Of a DNA stretch of 64,000 nt, positions 22,224 to 35,960 are shown in pieces. Under the pieces are notes generated by a model. That model was given only the letters and a program-made list of their open reading frames with translations. It ran no database searches and was not told the DNA's origin. The stretch comes from Himantopus leucocephalus (taxonomy: Eukaryota; Chordata; Aves; Charadriiformes; Recurvirostridae), in contig RSEF01000001.1 in the NCBI GenBank assembly GCA_003993805.1, positions 205,358,563-205,422,562 on the forward strand. Reading direction: 5' to 3'. Within the stretch, counting starts at the first letter, position 1. Each line of letters begins with the position of its first letter. A program made the position numbers and the translations under genes.

Positions 22224-25200
22224 ACAATAAGAACATTAAAGCAATTAGAGCAATGTTAAAAAAACTCTTGTAATTACACAATGCTAGGGCAGAACAGATT
22301 GATCCTCAACAAATTACATTTCTTAAGTGCACTTCCTTTTGCAGATTATTGCATGCCTATGTTAAGAACTATGTAACCCTGTGACCATGCAGCCATGGGT
22401 TTTGGTGAGCACAGAAGTGGGATGTTTAGTGCTTTCACCTAGCCAATACAGGTTTAAGCGTCTATACAGAACAACAGGCAAGAATGATACATAACCAGAA
22501 TTTCTACAAGATTTAAATATTTAAAAGACATGATTCCTCTGTTTCCTGAGACGTGTCTAACTGTTCTTGCCTATTTTTAGAAAAGAACAGGTGGAAATCA
22601 GTTCAATTAAACAATATTCCTAGTACTAATGTGACTACACTTGTATCAGAATGTGGTACAAAGTTTGCCTAACTCTAATCATTTTATTGTTATCAGCATT
22701 TATTTACTCCAGCATTCAGGAGGTTAGTAATGTCCCAGGTCTCTGCTGTTTTCATACTGTACAAACACAGAAAAATAATTACTCAAAACCTATCAAATTC
22801 ACAGTTTAATTTTGGTATGTGTACACCAACAAGCAGCATGTTCTCAAAGTCCACTTATGTTTGAGTTTGTTTATTTCTAAAAAGAGAATTATTTTAATAA
22901 GTTGAAATATTGGGAAGAATTAGAAATTCGGAGAGGAATGGTGGAAAGTTTTCTATGCCATTTCCCCTACTGTCCTGCCACTTGGTGTTACTGAACCACA
23001 TGTACCGCAACATTATTTAAAAAAAAAAAAAATAACCAAAAACCAACTAAAACCTCAAGGGCACTTCAGCAACCGTGCACAGAGATTTTCTTGGAAAAAT
23101 AAAATTGTATTCTATGACCTTACTTCTGTGATAAACAACTGGTATATGTTCTCAATAGTTTCCACTGATTCACATATGATGAGCTTCCCATGCCCAATTC
23201 TAGGGAGTGACACAACTTCTGATTTGGACAGGCTTAAAGTACAAGATTTTTTTTTAAGATCAGATTCCTCACAAGCTGCCTTCAATTGAGAAACAAGCTA
23301 TTATCTGCTGGTATCACTTCTGTTATACTTGGCCTGTTCCTAATTGGAAAATATGTAAAAATATTGGAATATATGTAAGAAGTACATTTCATTCTCTTAA
23401 TGAACACGCTTCTATATTTCATATGTCAACCTTCAACTGAAAACAAAATACAAAATTTTACTTTCAACTAACTTCAATACTTTCAGAAATACTTAGATCA
23501 TAATTATAATTCAGTTATAACAATTTGCATGCAAAAAAATACTATCAGAAAAAAATATTATCCTCTTGTTTAAAAATCTCAGAATATTTTACAAATATAA
23601 CTGAATTACACTTTACCCTTTTTATTTTTGTACTTATACTTCTTGTCCAAATACCCACGTGTCTTATAATTCCCAAGAAGAATAGGCATTTATCATTACA
23701 AGTAGGAATTTACCGCTGAGAAAATGTACTGGTCTCGGTATTATATTTACTGTGATTTCCAACAATGATGTCACTGTTTTTCCAGAGGAAGCATTTCTAA
23801 AGTCTGTACTGAACTTCTTTCAGGCTTTTAGTTAAGCTAACTGAAGAAATTAAAATTATTTCAGTTACTTTTTTTATAACTTGATTTTACTATGAGACAA
23901 TGAAATAGCTGTATCTGCAGAATAGTATACTTTCACACAAAAAGCAACAACACACCCATTAGTATTTTGCATTTTTTAAACTCTGGAAAACTAACTCACT
24001 TTTTATCCCCACAAAGTTAATTCAACAAAAGCTCCCCCTAAAAGAAATACATCTTTGATATTCTACAAAAGCACATTCCCTTTAATATAATTGAATTCTT
24101 TTTCCAGCATAGCATGATAAACTGCAAATGACAATATTAACAATAAAATACCAATTTTGTGTAGTAACGTCCCTGGTCCTAAACCAATTTTTAATCTTAT
24201 TTTTTAAATATATACAGATTGTTTTTAAGGAGTGTATTTTTCTCTCCCTTAAAATAGTAACCCAAAACCAAATAAATTTTGTTAGAATACTTTATTTTTA
24301 TAATCCTAGTTTAATAGGTTTATATGATTTCAAAATTTAATCCTCAATTAAAAACCTCAAACCTCTTAATTTTATGAGGTTTACAATATTTTGGATGGTG
24401 AAGTAATTTTAAGCTTGAGAAGTATTCATTTTTCAGGGAATAATGAATTAATTTTGTATCTTTTTTACTCAAAACCATCTGAAGATATACTCAGTTTAGT
24501 TCCATCTTCGGACAGAACTAAACTGTTGTTTGGGAATGTTCTCATTTTGAGTAGTACAGATTGTTATGTACGAACAGCAAAATGAATAATGTGGTATTTG
24601 ATGGATTAAAGAAGTTTAGCATAACCCTAAATCCAGTATCTCATTTCTCTACTATCCTTTGCATTATTCTGTGCCTCTAAGTTCAGTTCTCTCTGGCTCA
24701 CTGTTTTCTATCCAGATCAAGCAAAACAAGCAGCTCAGATAATAAGCAAAGTTACAGTTTGTTCTTTTGTTACTAATATTTGTAATAGAAAGTGTATTAA
24801 TTAGCAAACGTTAGCACATTAAATCTTTTTTAATTCATCAATTATGGTCCATTTTCAGCATAGCTGCCACTACCCTTGCTTCCAACGGCACAGGAGCCTC
24901 ACACTGTTCTTAATAAAGACAGATATTACCTTCTATTGTTTGAAAAAATGAAGACGATCTGCCCTCACGAAAAACTATAATCCCTGCACTGTAAGGTGAA
25001 CAGAGGTAGCAATCTTTTTTTTTTCCTCTATAGGCACACTGTAGCCTATCTCTTACTGAGATCAATAGGCAATGTTGACTTCAGTAAAAGTAGGATTTTT
25101 TTGCGCTTTTCTGAATAATTATCTAGGGATTAGTGAAAGAAGAAAAACAACAATTTGCAAAAAGTAAAGGAAAGATGAAAAATAATACCATCTAATTTAT

Positions 25201-28200
25201 TCTCAATCATTCACTAATTCTACTGAAGATATTTTTTTTCTTTTTATTACAGGCCAACAATGCCCAGACTGAGATAATGCACGACACCAAAGATGTGACA
25301 TGATACATTTCTCAAAGGATACACTTAAAAAAAGCTGTCCTAATGCTTACATTAATTAAAATATTTATTTCTGTATACTGGAGTCTGAAAATTCACCCTG
25401 TACACAAAGAAAAAGTGTTTAAGCAGTGAGCAGATACTTCACAGCATCTTAACCGTACAGAGGCGAAAACCTCCGTGTTCATCTTAGTATGAATTGCAGC
25501 AATCATTGCCTTCACTAAAAATGTGTATTATCCATAATACATAAATACGGGAAGGACGTAATTTCCAAGGGCAATGCAAAGATACATATCTCCACTGGCC
25601 GGAGCGTTCTCAGAAATCCAGGTCTTGTTCTTTTCTTCAATGTCAACATATTCTTCAGTGAGTAATTCTTAAATCCAACATAACTCATCCAAAAATGACA
25701 TCAACAGTTTTAATGGAGTGCCTTGATGCAAATAATGATTAAATGGTATTAAACAAAACTGAAGGGCTCACAGAGCTCACAGAATATTTGAGTTGTCACC
25801 ATTAAGTTCAACAATAAAATACCTAAACCTAAATTTGAACAGCCACAACTCGATATTTCAGCTGAGAACAAGTCCAAGCTTTCTTTTGTAGTATTAGATA
25901 AACTTCAGCTATACCGTACTACTTTCACCACAGCTGAAATACAGAGATAGGCAACTGTTAAGCCCTAATCATACATATGGATTGTCAAGGGAGACTTTTT
26001 TCCTTTCTGTGCTTGGAAAAAACACAGATTAAGAAATGAAACATTTTATCTGTATTTCATGACATTCATGCAGAAATACCCACTAGGGAATGACAGAGAA
26101 TCTGTCTCAGAAAGCAATCCAATTCCATGGTATGAAAAGCAAGGACTTCACGAACCTTGGGATCACTTAATAAGAACTGGGAGTTATATATTGTTTGTGT
26201 CACTTAGAAAATCATTCCTCTCAGACAAATAAAAACTGGCATGGCATTCTGTTTAAGAATCAATGTTGTGCCATTAACTACTAAGTTTAGTACATGCACA
26301 AATACACTTTGTAGATGGTGTGTATGTGTGCAACAAAGAGAACAAGCAAGAGAGAATAAATTTTAAAAGCTGCAATGTCACATAAATCCCTCTACAGGAG
26401 AGAAATAATTGTTATCTGGCATCTATAAACTTGCCAGTTATTATTTCTGTTTCTGATGACGTCACTGAAGAGGTTCACCACTATGTATCAAGTGTGTGAA
26501 ATACAATATTTTAATTATTTATAATTTTCATAGAATCATATAATACTTTTATTTATAATTTTACTCATGTATGTTTATGTATTTATATACACATATACAC
26601 ATACATAAATAACTACACAGCTATGTTACATAAATTACCAGATTATGACACCTGGTATATTTATGATTTTATTATACTGGTATATCTAAAAAATGTCTCT
26701 TAACAATTAATTAGAAACTAACATGTCCTTGGCTGAATATGATTTCTTAAATTCAGTCCACATTTTCTTTCATTTCTTGTGATAGTCTAAAATCTTGGGA
26801 TTTATGTTTTTATCTTCAAAATTATCTAGATTTTACAAACCAGCATGAGAAAACATGCTCTTAGAAGAGAAAAGAACTTGCAATATTTCCTTTGGTTTTA
26901 CACTAAACAACCAGGCATCTCCATTACTACCAGGTTTTTAACTCTGCTAATTTAAATCCAATAAAAGTAGCCACCCTACACAAAGTCTGCAGCGTGACCA
27001 TGTCGTTCCAGACAAACTGGCAGATATGGAGGGACAGAATGAGCTACCATAATTTCCAGTGAAACTTACGGTATTTGGTCTTATACATATATATGAGAAA
27101 CACAATGGTTGAGGTTTCGTAATTCGCTTTATAAATTTGTTTAAATGAGGACTTAAAAAATACCTTTCTTCTTGCTTACAGTGGCATACTTTCAGACACA
27201 TCTATTATCACTTTCATTGTATTTTAAACACCTGTTAAAAACTAATCCCTTAGCTGATCTTGTTATTACCTTAAACTTACTTTACTGCTATGGAGCCTCT
27301 TCCTTAAGTCCCAGGCAAAACTTCTCTTGACTTCTTCTTGACTTCACTTGACCTCTGAGTGAGTTTAGCCTGCGTAAAGGAAAAGCGCAAGGAGCGCAGG
27401 GCTGAGCCCAGGAGGAGAGCTACACGCCACCTGTTAAACTCCTCTGTTCCCTGGTGTAACAAACCCTTGCTCTGATTCACTACTCGCAGGAGAAAAACAG
27501 AAACAAAAAGTAACCCCTTTTCTCCCCCAGAATACTCAAATGCCATCTTGGAGCTCTGTGTTGGAATTAAAAGACAATGACTTACCAATAAAACTCTGAA
27601 AGGTGTGAAGGGTGTGGAGCTACCAGGGGACTATGCAATAGCCGGCGAACATGAGGGCAACAATCCCTACATCCCGAGTGAGTGAAGCATGAATGAGACA
27701 GATCTGTCAGGTGCCCACATACGATCAGCCACACAGATCTAAAAACTGCACAGTAAGGAGTGTCCCGCCCCCGCCGCAGATATACAAAGGAAAGATGAGC
27801 CCTTCTGGTGTTCAGAAACACAAGACCCTTTTTCACTGCAGAGAAGCAGGTACCCCAACAGACACGTACCCGTCTGAGGGGACTTCAGGCAAGTTACAGT
27901 AATTGCAAGGGAGACAATGCTATAAACCCTGTTACAACCTCTAAAAATGTTTTTTGTCTTATGGAAACCATTAAATCTTTTTCTAGTTTAATTCTGAAAT
28001 GTTCCACTAGGATTTTCCCTTTAAATTTCCCTTAAAGGGAAACTCTAGTAGATCTGGCTCCTCAGTTCGATTCCTTCTTCATATCTACGCCAGCATCTTA
28101 AAGACCTAACACACACTCCGGATTTCTAATAACATCCTAGGCTTATGTGATTTCTTCAGCGAGTCAAGGATGAACCCAAATACTTTTCTGATACTCTTTT

Positions 28201-28800
28201 TGCCTACAGGGAAACAAAAACGCAAAGGAAACAACTTTTCTTGCTTATAACATTGGCAAACTTCTGCTTAATCAAGCTATAAGTACCTTCCAAAGAGTAT
28301 TTATTCACCTCAAATAGTTTGCATCCCTTATGAGTCCTAAATGAACAAGTAACCGGCATGTTTTTGGCAACTCTCAGACCAAAGATGTGACCAGAGCAAG
28401 GTAAAAGCCTAGCCAATGCAGGGAGGCCACCCAGCCATTTTCCCCACTATGAGAAGAAAGTGTTTGTAAGGGCCAGGTAACTCAGAGCTCACCTCAAGAA
28501 ACCCCAGAACCATCTTGGGTTACTCTCGTGAACTCCATCATTCACCGCTTACAAGGGTGAAAGTGATTCTGGCTCTGCTTTATAAATATAAGCAGAGCAT
28601 TTAACTTCACTCCGAGTGTAAAACTGGCTTGAAATGCACATCAATGTTCAAATGTTAGTGGTAACCCTTAAGGAAGAAATTACGTGCCCCTACACACGCA
28701 TACTTCATTGGGTGATGGCCACAACAATCCTGGATACAAACGATATGTGGTGCTTCCCCCCTCCACGGCATTTTCTGAGGTATTTTGTGAGGTTTGGACA
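22224..28800 (-). other. GJA3: Probable GJA3 intron 1, AT-rich
   Basis: This AT-rich stretch runs from the GJA3 acceptor to the CpG island and contains no protein-like frame. A minus-strand donor-like sequence (ATTG|GTAAGTCA, near 27580-27590) could mark an alternative first exon, but nothing else supports it. A TA-rich tract near 26540-26640 has imperfect inverted symmetry. I see no other structure. Confidence 0.5.
28572..28598. repeat. Perfect inverted repeat enclosing a TATAAATAT core
   Basis: GCTCTGCTT (28572-28580) is separated by TATAAATAT from its exact reverse complement AAGCAGAGC (28590-28598). It lies about 200 bp outside the CpG island. The TATA-like core may be promoter-related or chance. 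Confidence 0.5.
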
Positions 28801-30120
28801 CTTTTCCCTGCCACGCAAGGCTCAGGGCCATCTGCGGGCACCGCTGCCTGCAGCCGGTTCCCCCGGTGGGGCAGGAACAGCGGACACTCACGGCAGGCTC
28901 CCTCGGGCAGGTGTTCAGAACAGTAAGGCCCCTTCTACGAGTCCTCCTCAGCACGATGCGCAGGACTCCGCCTGGCCCTGCCCTTCCCTGGCGCCCAGCC
29001 CAGGGCCGAGGCCCCAAGCGGGCCCCCGCCTCCCGCCCCCGGCGCGGGCTCCAAGTCAGCCCGCGGCCACGTCCCCTCCGGCGGAGCCCCCCTCCCCGGG
29101 CGGCGGGACGGTGCCCTGAAGCCCTCTGCCGAGCGGCACAGCCCAGGGTCGCTCTACTTACGCTTTGCGGCAGCGAGGCTATTTTAAGTAGCAAAAGCTT
29201 AACTCGTTCAGAAGAGTCCAGACAGCGTTGGCGCATAGCTCATTTAACCGGGGGGAAAAGAAGCCCCCAAACTTTGCTCGGGCTGTGGAAAAAAAAGCGG
29301 CCGAGGGGTGTGCAGGGGCGGGACGCGCCGGGAGGCCGGTGCCCAGCGCCCTACCTGCTGCCTCGGCTGGCAACGCGCCCCTGGGGCGGCCGGCTGCCCA
29401 CAGCCCGCCTGTGGCAGGGGACCCTCTGACCGCCTCCCCTGTAGGCACCGGGCACCCGTCCCTCCCTCTCTCTCCTCCCCTTGCCCGCCTCCCACGGGCG
29501 GCGGGCAGAGCCGCCGGCTTCACACGCAGCCTTTTCCGAGGGCTTCTCCTCACCCGGGAAGCTCCGAGCGGAGCGGCCGGGGGCGTTTGCCCTTCTCTCC
29601 CTGCCTTTTAAAACGTTATCACGGGGCAGACAATCCATCCTCCTTCGCGGGCCACGGTGGAATTTCCTGAGAAATAAGCATGTTCTTCCTCCGAGAGGAT
29701 AAAAGCGTAAGAAACCCCTCCCTCCCCGCTGGGGTTCCCGCCCCCGTCCCCGGGGGGCTCAGCTCGAAGGCAGCGCGGCGGGAGCCGCCACCTGCGCGCC
29801 TCCCTCCGCCCCCGCCTCCCGCTCCCCCTCAGAAACGACGGTCCCGGGACGGGGAGCGGGCGCTTGGCAGCCGGGACACGGCTGCCGGCACTGCCTGCCG
29901 CAGCCTGACGGCCGTGGAAGAGAGCTCACGGCCCAGGTGCCCCCGCCCCGCCCGGCGCGGTGTTGCCCGGGCTGGCCCGCTGCCTCTCGTAGGGGGCGCA
30001 GCGGCGCCGCCCGGTGGCGGCCGCGCGCGCCGCCCGCGCGCCGACCGTTGGCGGGCGGGTAACGGCTCCCCGGAGCCGGCCGGCTGCTGTGGAGAGCCGC
30101 TGCACCGTTTCCTTATTGTC
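28800..30120 (-). promoter_or_regulatory. GJA3: CpG island, likely GJA3 promoter and first exon
   Basis: About 1.3 kb of very GC-rich, CpG-dense DNA, sharply bounded by AT-rich flanks, lies 6.6-7.9 kb upstream of the GJA3 coding exon. No other gene start is expected here. Minus-strand signals include a TTTTAAAA box at 29607-29614 and a strong donor-like CAG|GTAGGG with the exon end at 29355; together they would give a non-coding exon of roughly 225 nt. A second option is a TATATATAA box at 30163-30171 at the upstream edge, with initiation near 30135-30140. A weaker donor (GTAAGT) is at 29156-29161. Long open frames in both strands here follow from GC content and are not genes. Confidence 0.6.
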
Positions 30121-30129
30121 CGCAAACCT

Positions 30130-33100
30130 TAAAGGAGAGAATCCGACCTTATCCGTGAGGTGTTATATATATCTCAAAGCAAAAAAATAAATAAAAAAAA
30201 CCCCAACACCCAAGCAACAAAAAGTTCTTCACAGACAGGAGGGTTTTTTTTTCCTGAGAGGAGATAAACTGCTGCTGCTGCTGCCTGCGTGTCCTGTGTG
30301 AAGAACCCCAAAGGGCTGGCAGCTCCGCGAACTGGGGTGCTTCACAGGCCCTTCGGTCAAGGCAGATCCTTTGGTTTTCGGAGTGAAGGCAGCATTGATT
30401 GCATCAACTCCTTGCAATATTTCAAGACACTTGTCAAATTCTGTAAATGACAAGCCTGGGTCCTCAAAGTGTGAGGGCCTGTGCCTGGGATTGAGCCTAT
30501 GGTAGGAAAAGAAGGCATTATGGATTTTTTTTTAAAGTTTTTTTTCCCGTAGACTCTCCTCAGTCAAGATTAGCTATCAAGCTGTTGTGCACAGACCATT
30601 TGAAAAACCAGATCAGAGGCAATTATTTTCAAAATTATGATTTAAAGGTGGGTCTTGATATTTTCAGCGTGAGTACTCAAAAATATTACCATCACCTATA
30701 TTTTGGATATGCTTTTGTGTGTTCTTTAATGTTGCCCTGAGAAAGGGAAACATTAGAACGGCTTAAACTAGCACGACGACTCCACAACTCTTCAGCAATA
30801 TCCTATGAGTTTCTGTTGGTAGCTACTCTACAGTCAGAGACCTGAAAACTTAACCATACCAGGTCATTCCCAAGGCTCTCCATTGCTCTATTCACTAAAA
30901 ATACCATCCAAGAAAAATTTTGAGATGCTTTGAGAAGCCGTGTGTAGCAGAGGACTGGTGACAAACTGAAACAGACCATCCCCATGTTCTTGTATCCTTG
31001 CAATGCTTGGTTGCTCCCCATAAACCTTTCAGCTGAAAATACTAGGGAGGAAGACCTCTGTTGACCGAAGCACTAGTGGTGGCACAGGGACAAATGACTC
31101 TACTCAGAGATGGGTGATATATCTGAAACACAGCGCTGCCATGATTGTAAGTGTAGTCCTATCGCAGTGTGGATCCTGAAGCAGTGGGGCATGAGGGGCC
31201 ATGTTAGGGTACGGGAGGGAATCCCAGCAACTCCTGACATTATAACTTCCTTCATGCAGTGAAATCCCTTAGCTCATCGGGTCAGCTGAAGGGCAGGAGG
31301 CTTGATTTTAGGGAGAGGTAGAGACAGATCTCTCACTTGCAACCATTTGTCCAAAAGTTTTACTAGCATGAAGCACTGGGTGTTCCATGATGGCTTTTCC
31401 AGTTTCTGGAAGGTTTCAAGTGGCATTTTGCACTGTCTGTATAAACTGGCCCAGACACCTTTTTGTAAGAAAAATATTCTCACTTAGGAGGTCAGTGAGG
31501 TTCTAGAGCAGCTTTTCAGTACAGCTGCAGAAGGTTTTTAAGATAGAATTCAATACATTTTGAACAGGAGTAATCTGATGCAGTGACTGCCTGCCACAGG
31601 ACTACAGTCATCAGCTAACAATTGCCTTTCCAAGAACCCTTCTGGGTTCTTACAAGAGGTTTGGGCTGTTGACAAAACCCTCTGAGATATTTGTAGAAAG
31701 TGAGACAGGCAAGGATGCAAAATCCCGGGGGAAAACTTGAAGGGAGCAGCTTTAAAAATAAAGGACCAATTATGTACTGGAGAAAGCCCAAGCATGAAAG
31801 CACACTGAGGAGGTATGGAGGGCTATTTGTTAGTTGCATACTAGAATAGGAGGATCTAAAGCCAAATAAGGGGGAAACAGAAAAAGTAGGACATGTTTCC
31901 CTGAGGAATTTATTCAGAAGAAAGATATGCTCAGATTTAAACAATGGTGTTAAAAAGTGTCTCTTCATTTAGACTTTCTGACAGAGGGATTCCCATGAAA
32001 GAGCCATCCTGCTAGCTTCCTCACTGTCACTTATCTTTAAAGATAGTGGCCAGATGCCACTTTAGTGTGTTGCAAATTCCTAAGTCCTTACTATGTTTAA
32101 AGGGTTCTCTCCATTGTCATTAAGGCTAGACAGCAACATAAAATTTAAGATGACATAAACATTTTTACATTAAAATGCATATTTACATTATCTTCAGCCT
32201 TCCTTTAATTTTCTTCTTTAGTACCACTTTTCATCTTCCATCCAAGCCTCCAAACAGGTAACAACACGTGTTCCGCACGTAGGCAGACCTTTAGCAGTGT
32301 ATGATTTGGCTGGTGCAGAAACAAAGTGAATTCAAGAAGTGTGTAGACAGAACAGTCAGGCAGGTATTTTTAAGATCAGAAGAATCAGGTTTGCATGGCA
32401 AGGGGCAAAGAAAGAAGATAAAAATTAGACACCAAGCTTCATGAAATGATAAAAAGATCTTGTAAGTTTAGGAGATATATCTTGATCTTAGTCTCAACCT
32501 GAGCTGCTGCTCCACAAGAAAAATGGACCTTTTTCATATCAGTATTGATCCAAAACAGTGTTTTACCCTATGCTATTTTTAATTTAAGCATGTATTTTGA
32601 AGTACATGAGAGGATCACTCTTACCATAACTGTGCATCCAAACACAGTTTAGCGGAAGGACAGCTAAACTGTGGTACGTGTCGTTAGCTGTAAACAAGCC
32701 GCGCCAAAGTCCATGGCTCGGCAGTGCTGATAGCAGTTCTGTCCACACAGTCAGCCTAAAAAAAGAGCTACAATGCCTTCAGTTCTGCTTGTTGTGGCAC
32801 TGCACGGTATGTCATTAAAAAGAATTGTGCTTGACATGCCGCTGCGCGACAGAAGATGGCACTAAAGATATGTAAATACTGAGAAAGGGTACTGCTACCT
32901 CAGGAGGCACAGTGTGAAGCAAGGAGGATTAAAATCTTTTATTTTCTAGTTGTTTTCTACATGGATGAATCGAAAGACTTTAGAACTAATTAACTAATGA
33001 ATAAAATGGTAGTAAAAGATGGAAGTAGTAGTTTAATCTCATATTATATAGTAATTATTATTATTGTCCCAATTAGTCATTAGTGTTCTGTTAGACACTA

Positions 33101-35180
33101 CTGACAACCATGTCAGAGAACACAGTGTATTAACAAATAAGAACTGGTGGCAGAAAGAATTATTCTTATTTCTAGCTTGTAAGAAGAGCTATTGTGACTT
33201 CCAGTTTGTAGGATTGGAGGCACAGGAAGACTTAATGACTCATCCTAGGTTATACGGTTCTGAGAATGTCACTGAGATCCTAGGCTGGCCTTTTACCAAC
33301 AGAACAGGTTTCTTCTCGAAAGTCCTTTGGAAACTGTGGGAAGTCTCCTAATACAACAAAAAAACCATCAGAGTGCTCTGGGATATGTAGCCGTGAGATG
33401 CTTTCAGGTCATCTTCATGGAAGCAAAAGCTCCAAGTGAGTTGTAGCAGAGGAAGAACTATAATTGTATGAGCCAGGCATCTGTTAGGAGGAAGAATCAA
33501 AAGAGAGAGACACAGGACATGCAGAATCCTAAGAGGAATTATGCTTTTTATCATTCTGCCATGGTGCGATGCTTTTTTTTTCCCACACTACTGGCAGAAA
33601 TGTGAAGAAATAAAAATATTTTTGAAAGGTATTCATGCCTGCCACAAGCCTGGCAGAAGACTAACTGAGCTGAAAACAAATCAAAATGCAGAGTTCAAAT
33701 AGTTCTCTGCTGAGTTAGTGAGTTAAATAAACTCATACAAATGTTGAGATTGTGACGGAGCAAGAGAGAAGATGGCCAGTAGATGAGAAGCAGGGCCAGC
33801 AGAGAGAAGTAGAGAGCAGGCAAGGGTACAGCAGCAAAAGAGGGAAAAGGCGGGAAGACTTTTGCCTTTCTCATAGCGGTCACTTATGAAAATGCAGCCA
33901 GAGGCTGTGATTTGAAATTACAGTGTGTGTAGAAGAAAATACAACTTAACATGTTGCCATTCCTCCGCCCCTTTCAGTCACTCCCCGCAGCTCTTCTTGC
34001 CCAACACCATGGCCTACTGCCCCACAGTCACGTCAGCATAAAAGTTCATGTGGCCTCCCTGTAAGCTAGATCAAGGAATTGATCCAGCTAAAAAACAATC
34101 CAGCAAAGCAAAACATTTGTTTCTTCATCAGCTGAAACAGTCAGCCAATCCAGTGCTGAGTGCAGCTGTGCAAACAACTGTGCTGGCACAGTAAAGGTCC
34201 TGGAGTGGAGACACTCTGTTGAATGGGGTGGGAGAAAGACACAGATGGGATAATAATGAGCAGGAAAGGATGACATCAGCGTTAATGCCTTCAACTAGTA
34301 CAACCAGTGAACAATTCATAGTGCCAAACCACAACCAGATCTCCTAAACAAGCATGTTCTTTTTCATTGTATTCAGGATAAGAGCAAATACAGTATGTTT
34401 TACCAGGAATGTACCTTGCTGACACGCATGATGAATTTGTGAAGGCCTCAAATACTGGCTACCTTCCCCAGAAAGGAACAGCAACAGATACCCTGATTTG
34501 AAGTAGAAAAAAAAAAAGCTCATATGTAGGAAAATTGCTCTACAAAATTCAGACTGCTACACAACATGATGGTCTGCCTTTGAAATGAAAGAAACCAGTA
34601 ACATAAAATGGCATGCTATTGCTGTGAAACTTCTGGACACAAACTTAAGCGAGCTCCACCAATATTTGCATATATAGTCAACTGGGCAGCAAAACTGAAA
34701 ATTGATCTGGATTTCGGTCTTCCTCCTGTTGGAATGCCTTTTTACCCACTGTGCTGAGGAGAAAAAAATCCATCACCAACTTCATTTATATTAATTACAA
34801 TTTTATTTACTCACAACGCCCCCTCACCTGCTTTGTCAGGTGGAATTTATTATAAAGCAAGAATGTATTATTACAATGGCTAAAAGCATGAAGGAACCAT
34901 GCTGACAGAGATCATGCTGGTTAGACCCTGTACTGACAAGTAGACTTGAATTTATATGAAAAATATTTTGATTCAGTAACTGAGCTTTGGCTCAGCAAAA
35001 GAAACCTGTACAACTGACTCTTTCAGTTGGGGTCCCCTTCCTCACAGATTTTAGCAGTTCCCTCTGTCCTCGAGCAGAGTCTATACCTAGACCATCCTCA
35101 ACAGATGACACACTGAGTTGCCATTTAACAGTGATAGAAAATTTGTCATCCAACTCAATGCTTAGCCCTCTTCACAGAGA
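30130..35180. other. Spacer between GJA3 promoter and GJB2
   Basis: Ordinary AT-rich intergenic DNA with no protein-like frame, RNA gene or clear transposon. Short A and T runs occur near 30181-30200 and 30530-30545. Confidence 0.5.
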
Positions 35181-35189
35181 GGTTTTTCA

Positions 35190-35960
35190 GTGACTAGCCT
35201 ACATCTCATTGAAATGTAAGCCTATTGTTTCTTGTCCTGTTGCCAGTGCATGTAAAGAGCAACACCTTCATCTTCTTTGCCACAATCTCTTATAGATTTG
35301 AACAGTGCTGTTGGGTCTTTCCTCAGACTTTTCCTGGCCAACTGATTTCTTTCAGGCTTTCCTCACAGGTTCTGTGGTTTAGACATTTGGTCGTATATTA
35401 ATCCTGACCCCCGGATTCCTCCAGGTGATAAATCGGCTTTTGAGGCAGATGGCATCCCAAAGTAGGGTCCAGATAAGGACTTTCAGGTGCTAAGAAGAGT
35501 GGACACATCATTTCAAACACCCTATTATTGGCAAATCTTTAATGCACATCAGTATGATATTTTTCCAGTTCAACAATGTTATTGACTGATGTTCCACTGA
35601 TGATCTGCTACAAACTCCATCTCTTCTCTATGAAACTGTTCTTTGCTTCAGAACAGGTCTGCATCCTGCAGTTCTGCAAGTGCTTAGTGATTCACAATAG
35701 GAGCATTTAGTCCTTCCTAACTTCTCAGACTGCTTTTGTTAAACCATTTCTTCTGGTGATAAAGATCTTATTGAATTCTAAGTCTATCTTCCCAAGTACC
35801 TGCAGCTCCTCCCAGCTGCAATACGGTTTATCGCATTTGGTGGTTCTTCACACGCTGACAATGAGTCATTAATAACTATTTTACTGCTATACACAAAAGC
35901 TTTTATCATGGAACAGGCAAAAATTATTCCTGACAAATCCATGTTGCAATGTCTCAGTCT
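35190..35960 (-). mobile_element. Diverged CR1 LINE fragment (minus orientation)
   Basis: The plus strand reads as the complement of the CR1 3' region in the right order: TTGTTTCTTGTCCTGTTGCC, a block on the pattern of the Asn-Ile-Asp-rich ORF2 end, TTTCCTCAGACTTTTCCTGG, TTTCAGGCTTTCCTCACAGG, and CCTCCAGGTG. The right part to about 35960 keeps the general CR1 pattern (CTGCAGTTCTGCAAG, CTGCAGCTCCTCCC) but is weaker. It is strongly decayed. The left edge may extend to about 35040. Confidence 0.65.

Noticed and set aside
26528..26546. TCATAGAATCATATAATAC, similar to an inverted CR1 terminal repeat
   Set aside because: No adjacent CR1 body, and it lies in a TA-rich tract where such text arises by chance.
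28634..30132. Overlapping open frames of 70-211 codons on both strands
   Set aside because: They lie in a CpG island where stop codons are rare. Translations are low-complexity Arg/Pro/Gly/Ala with no domain.
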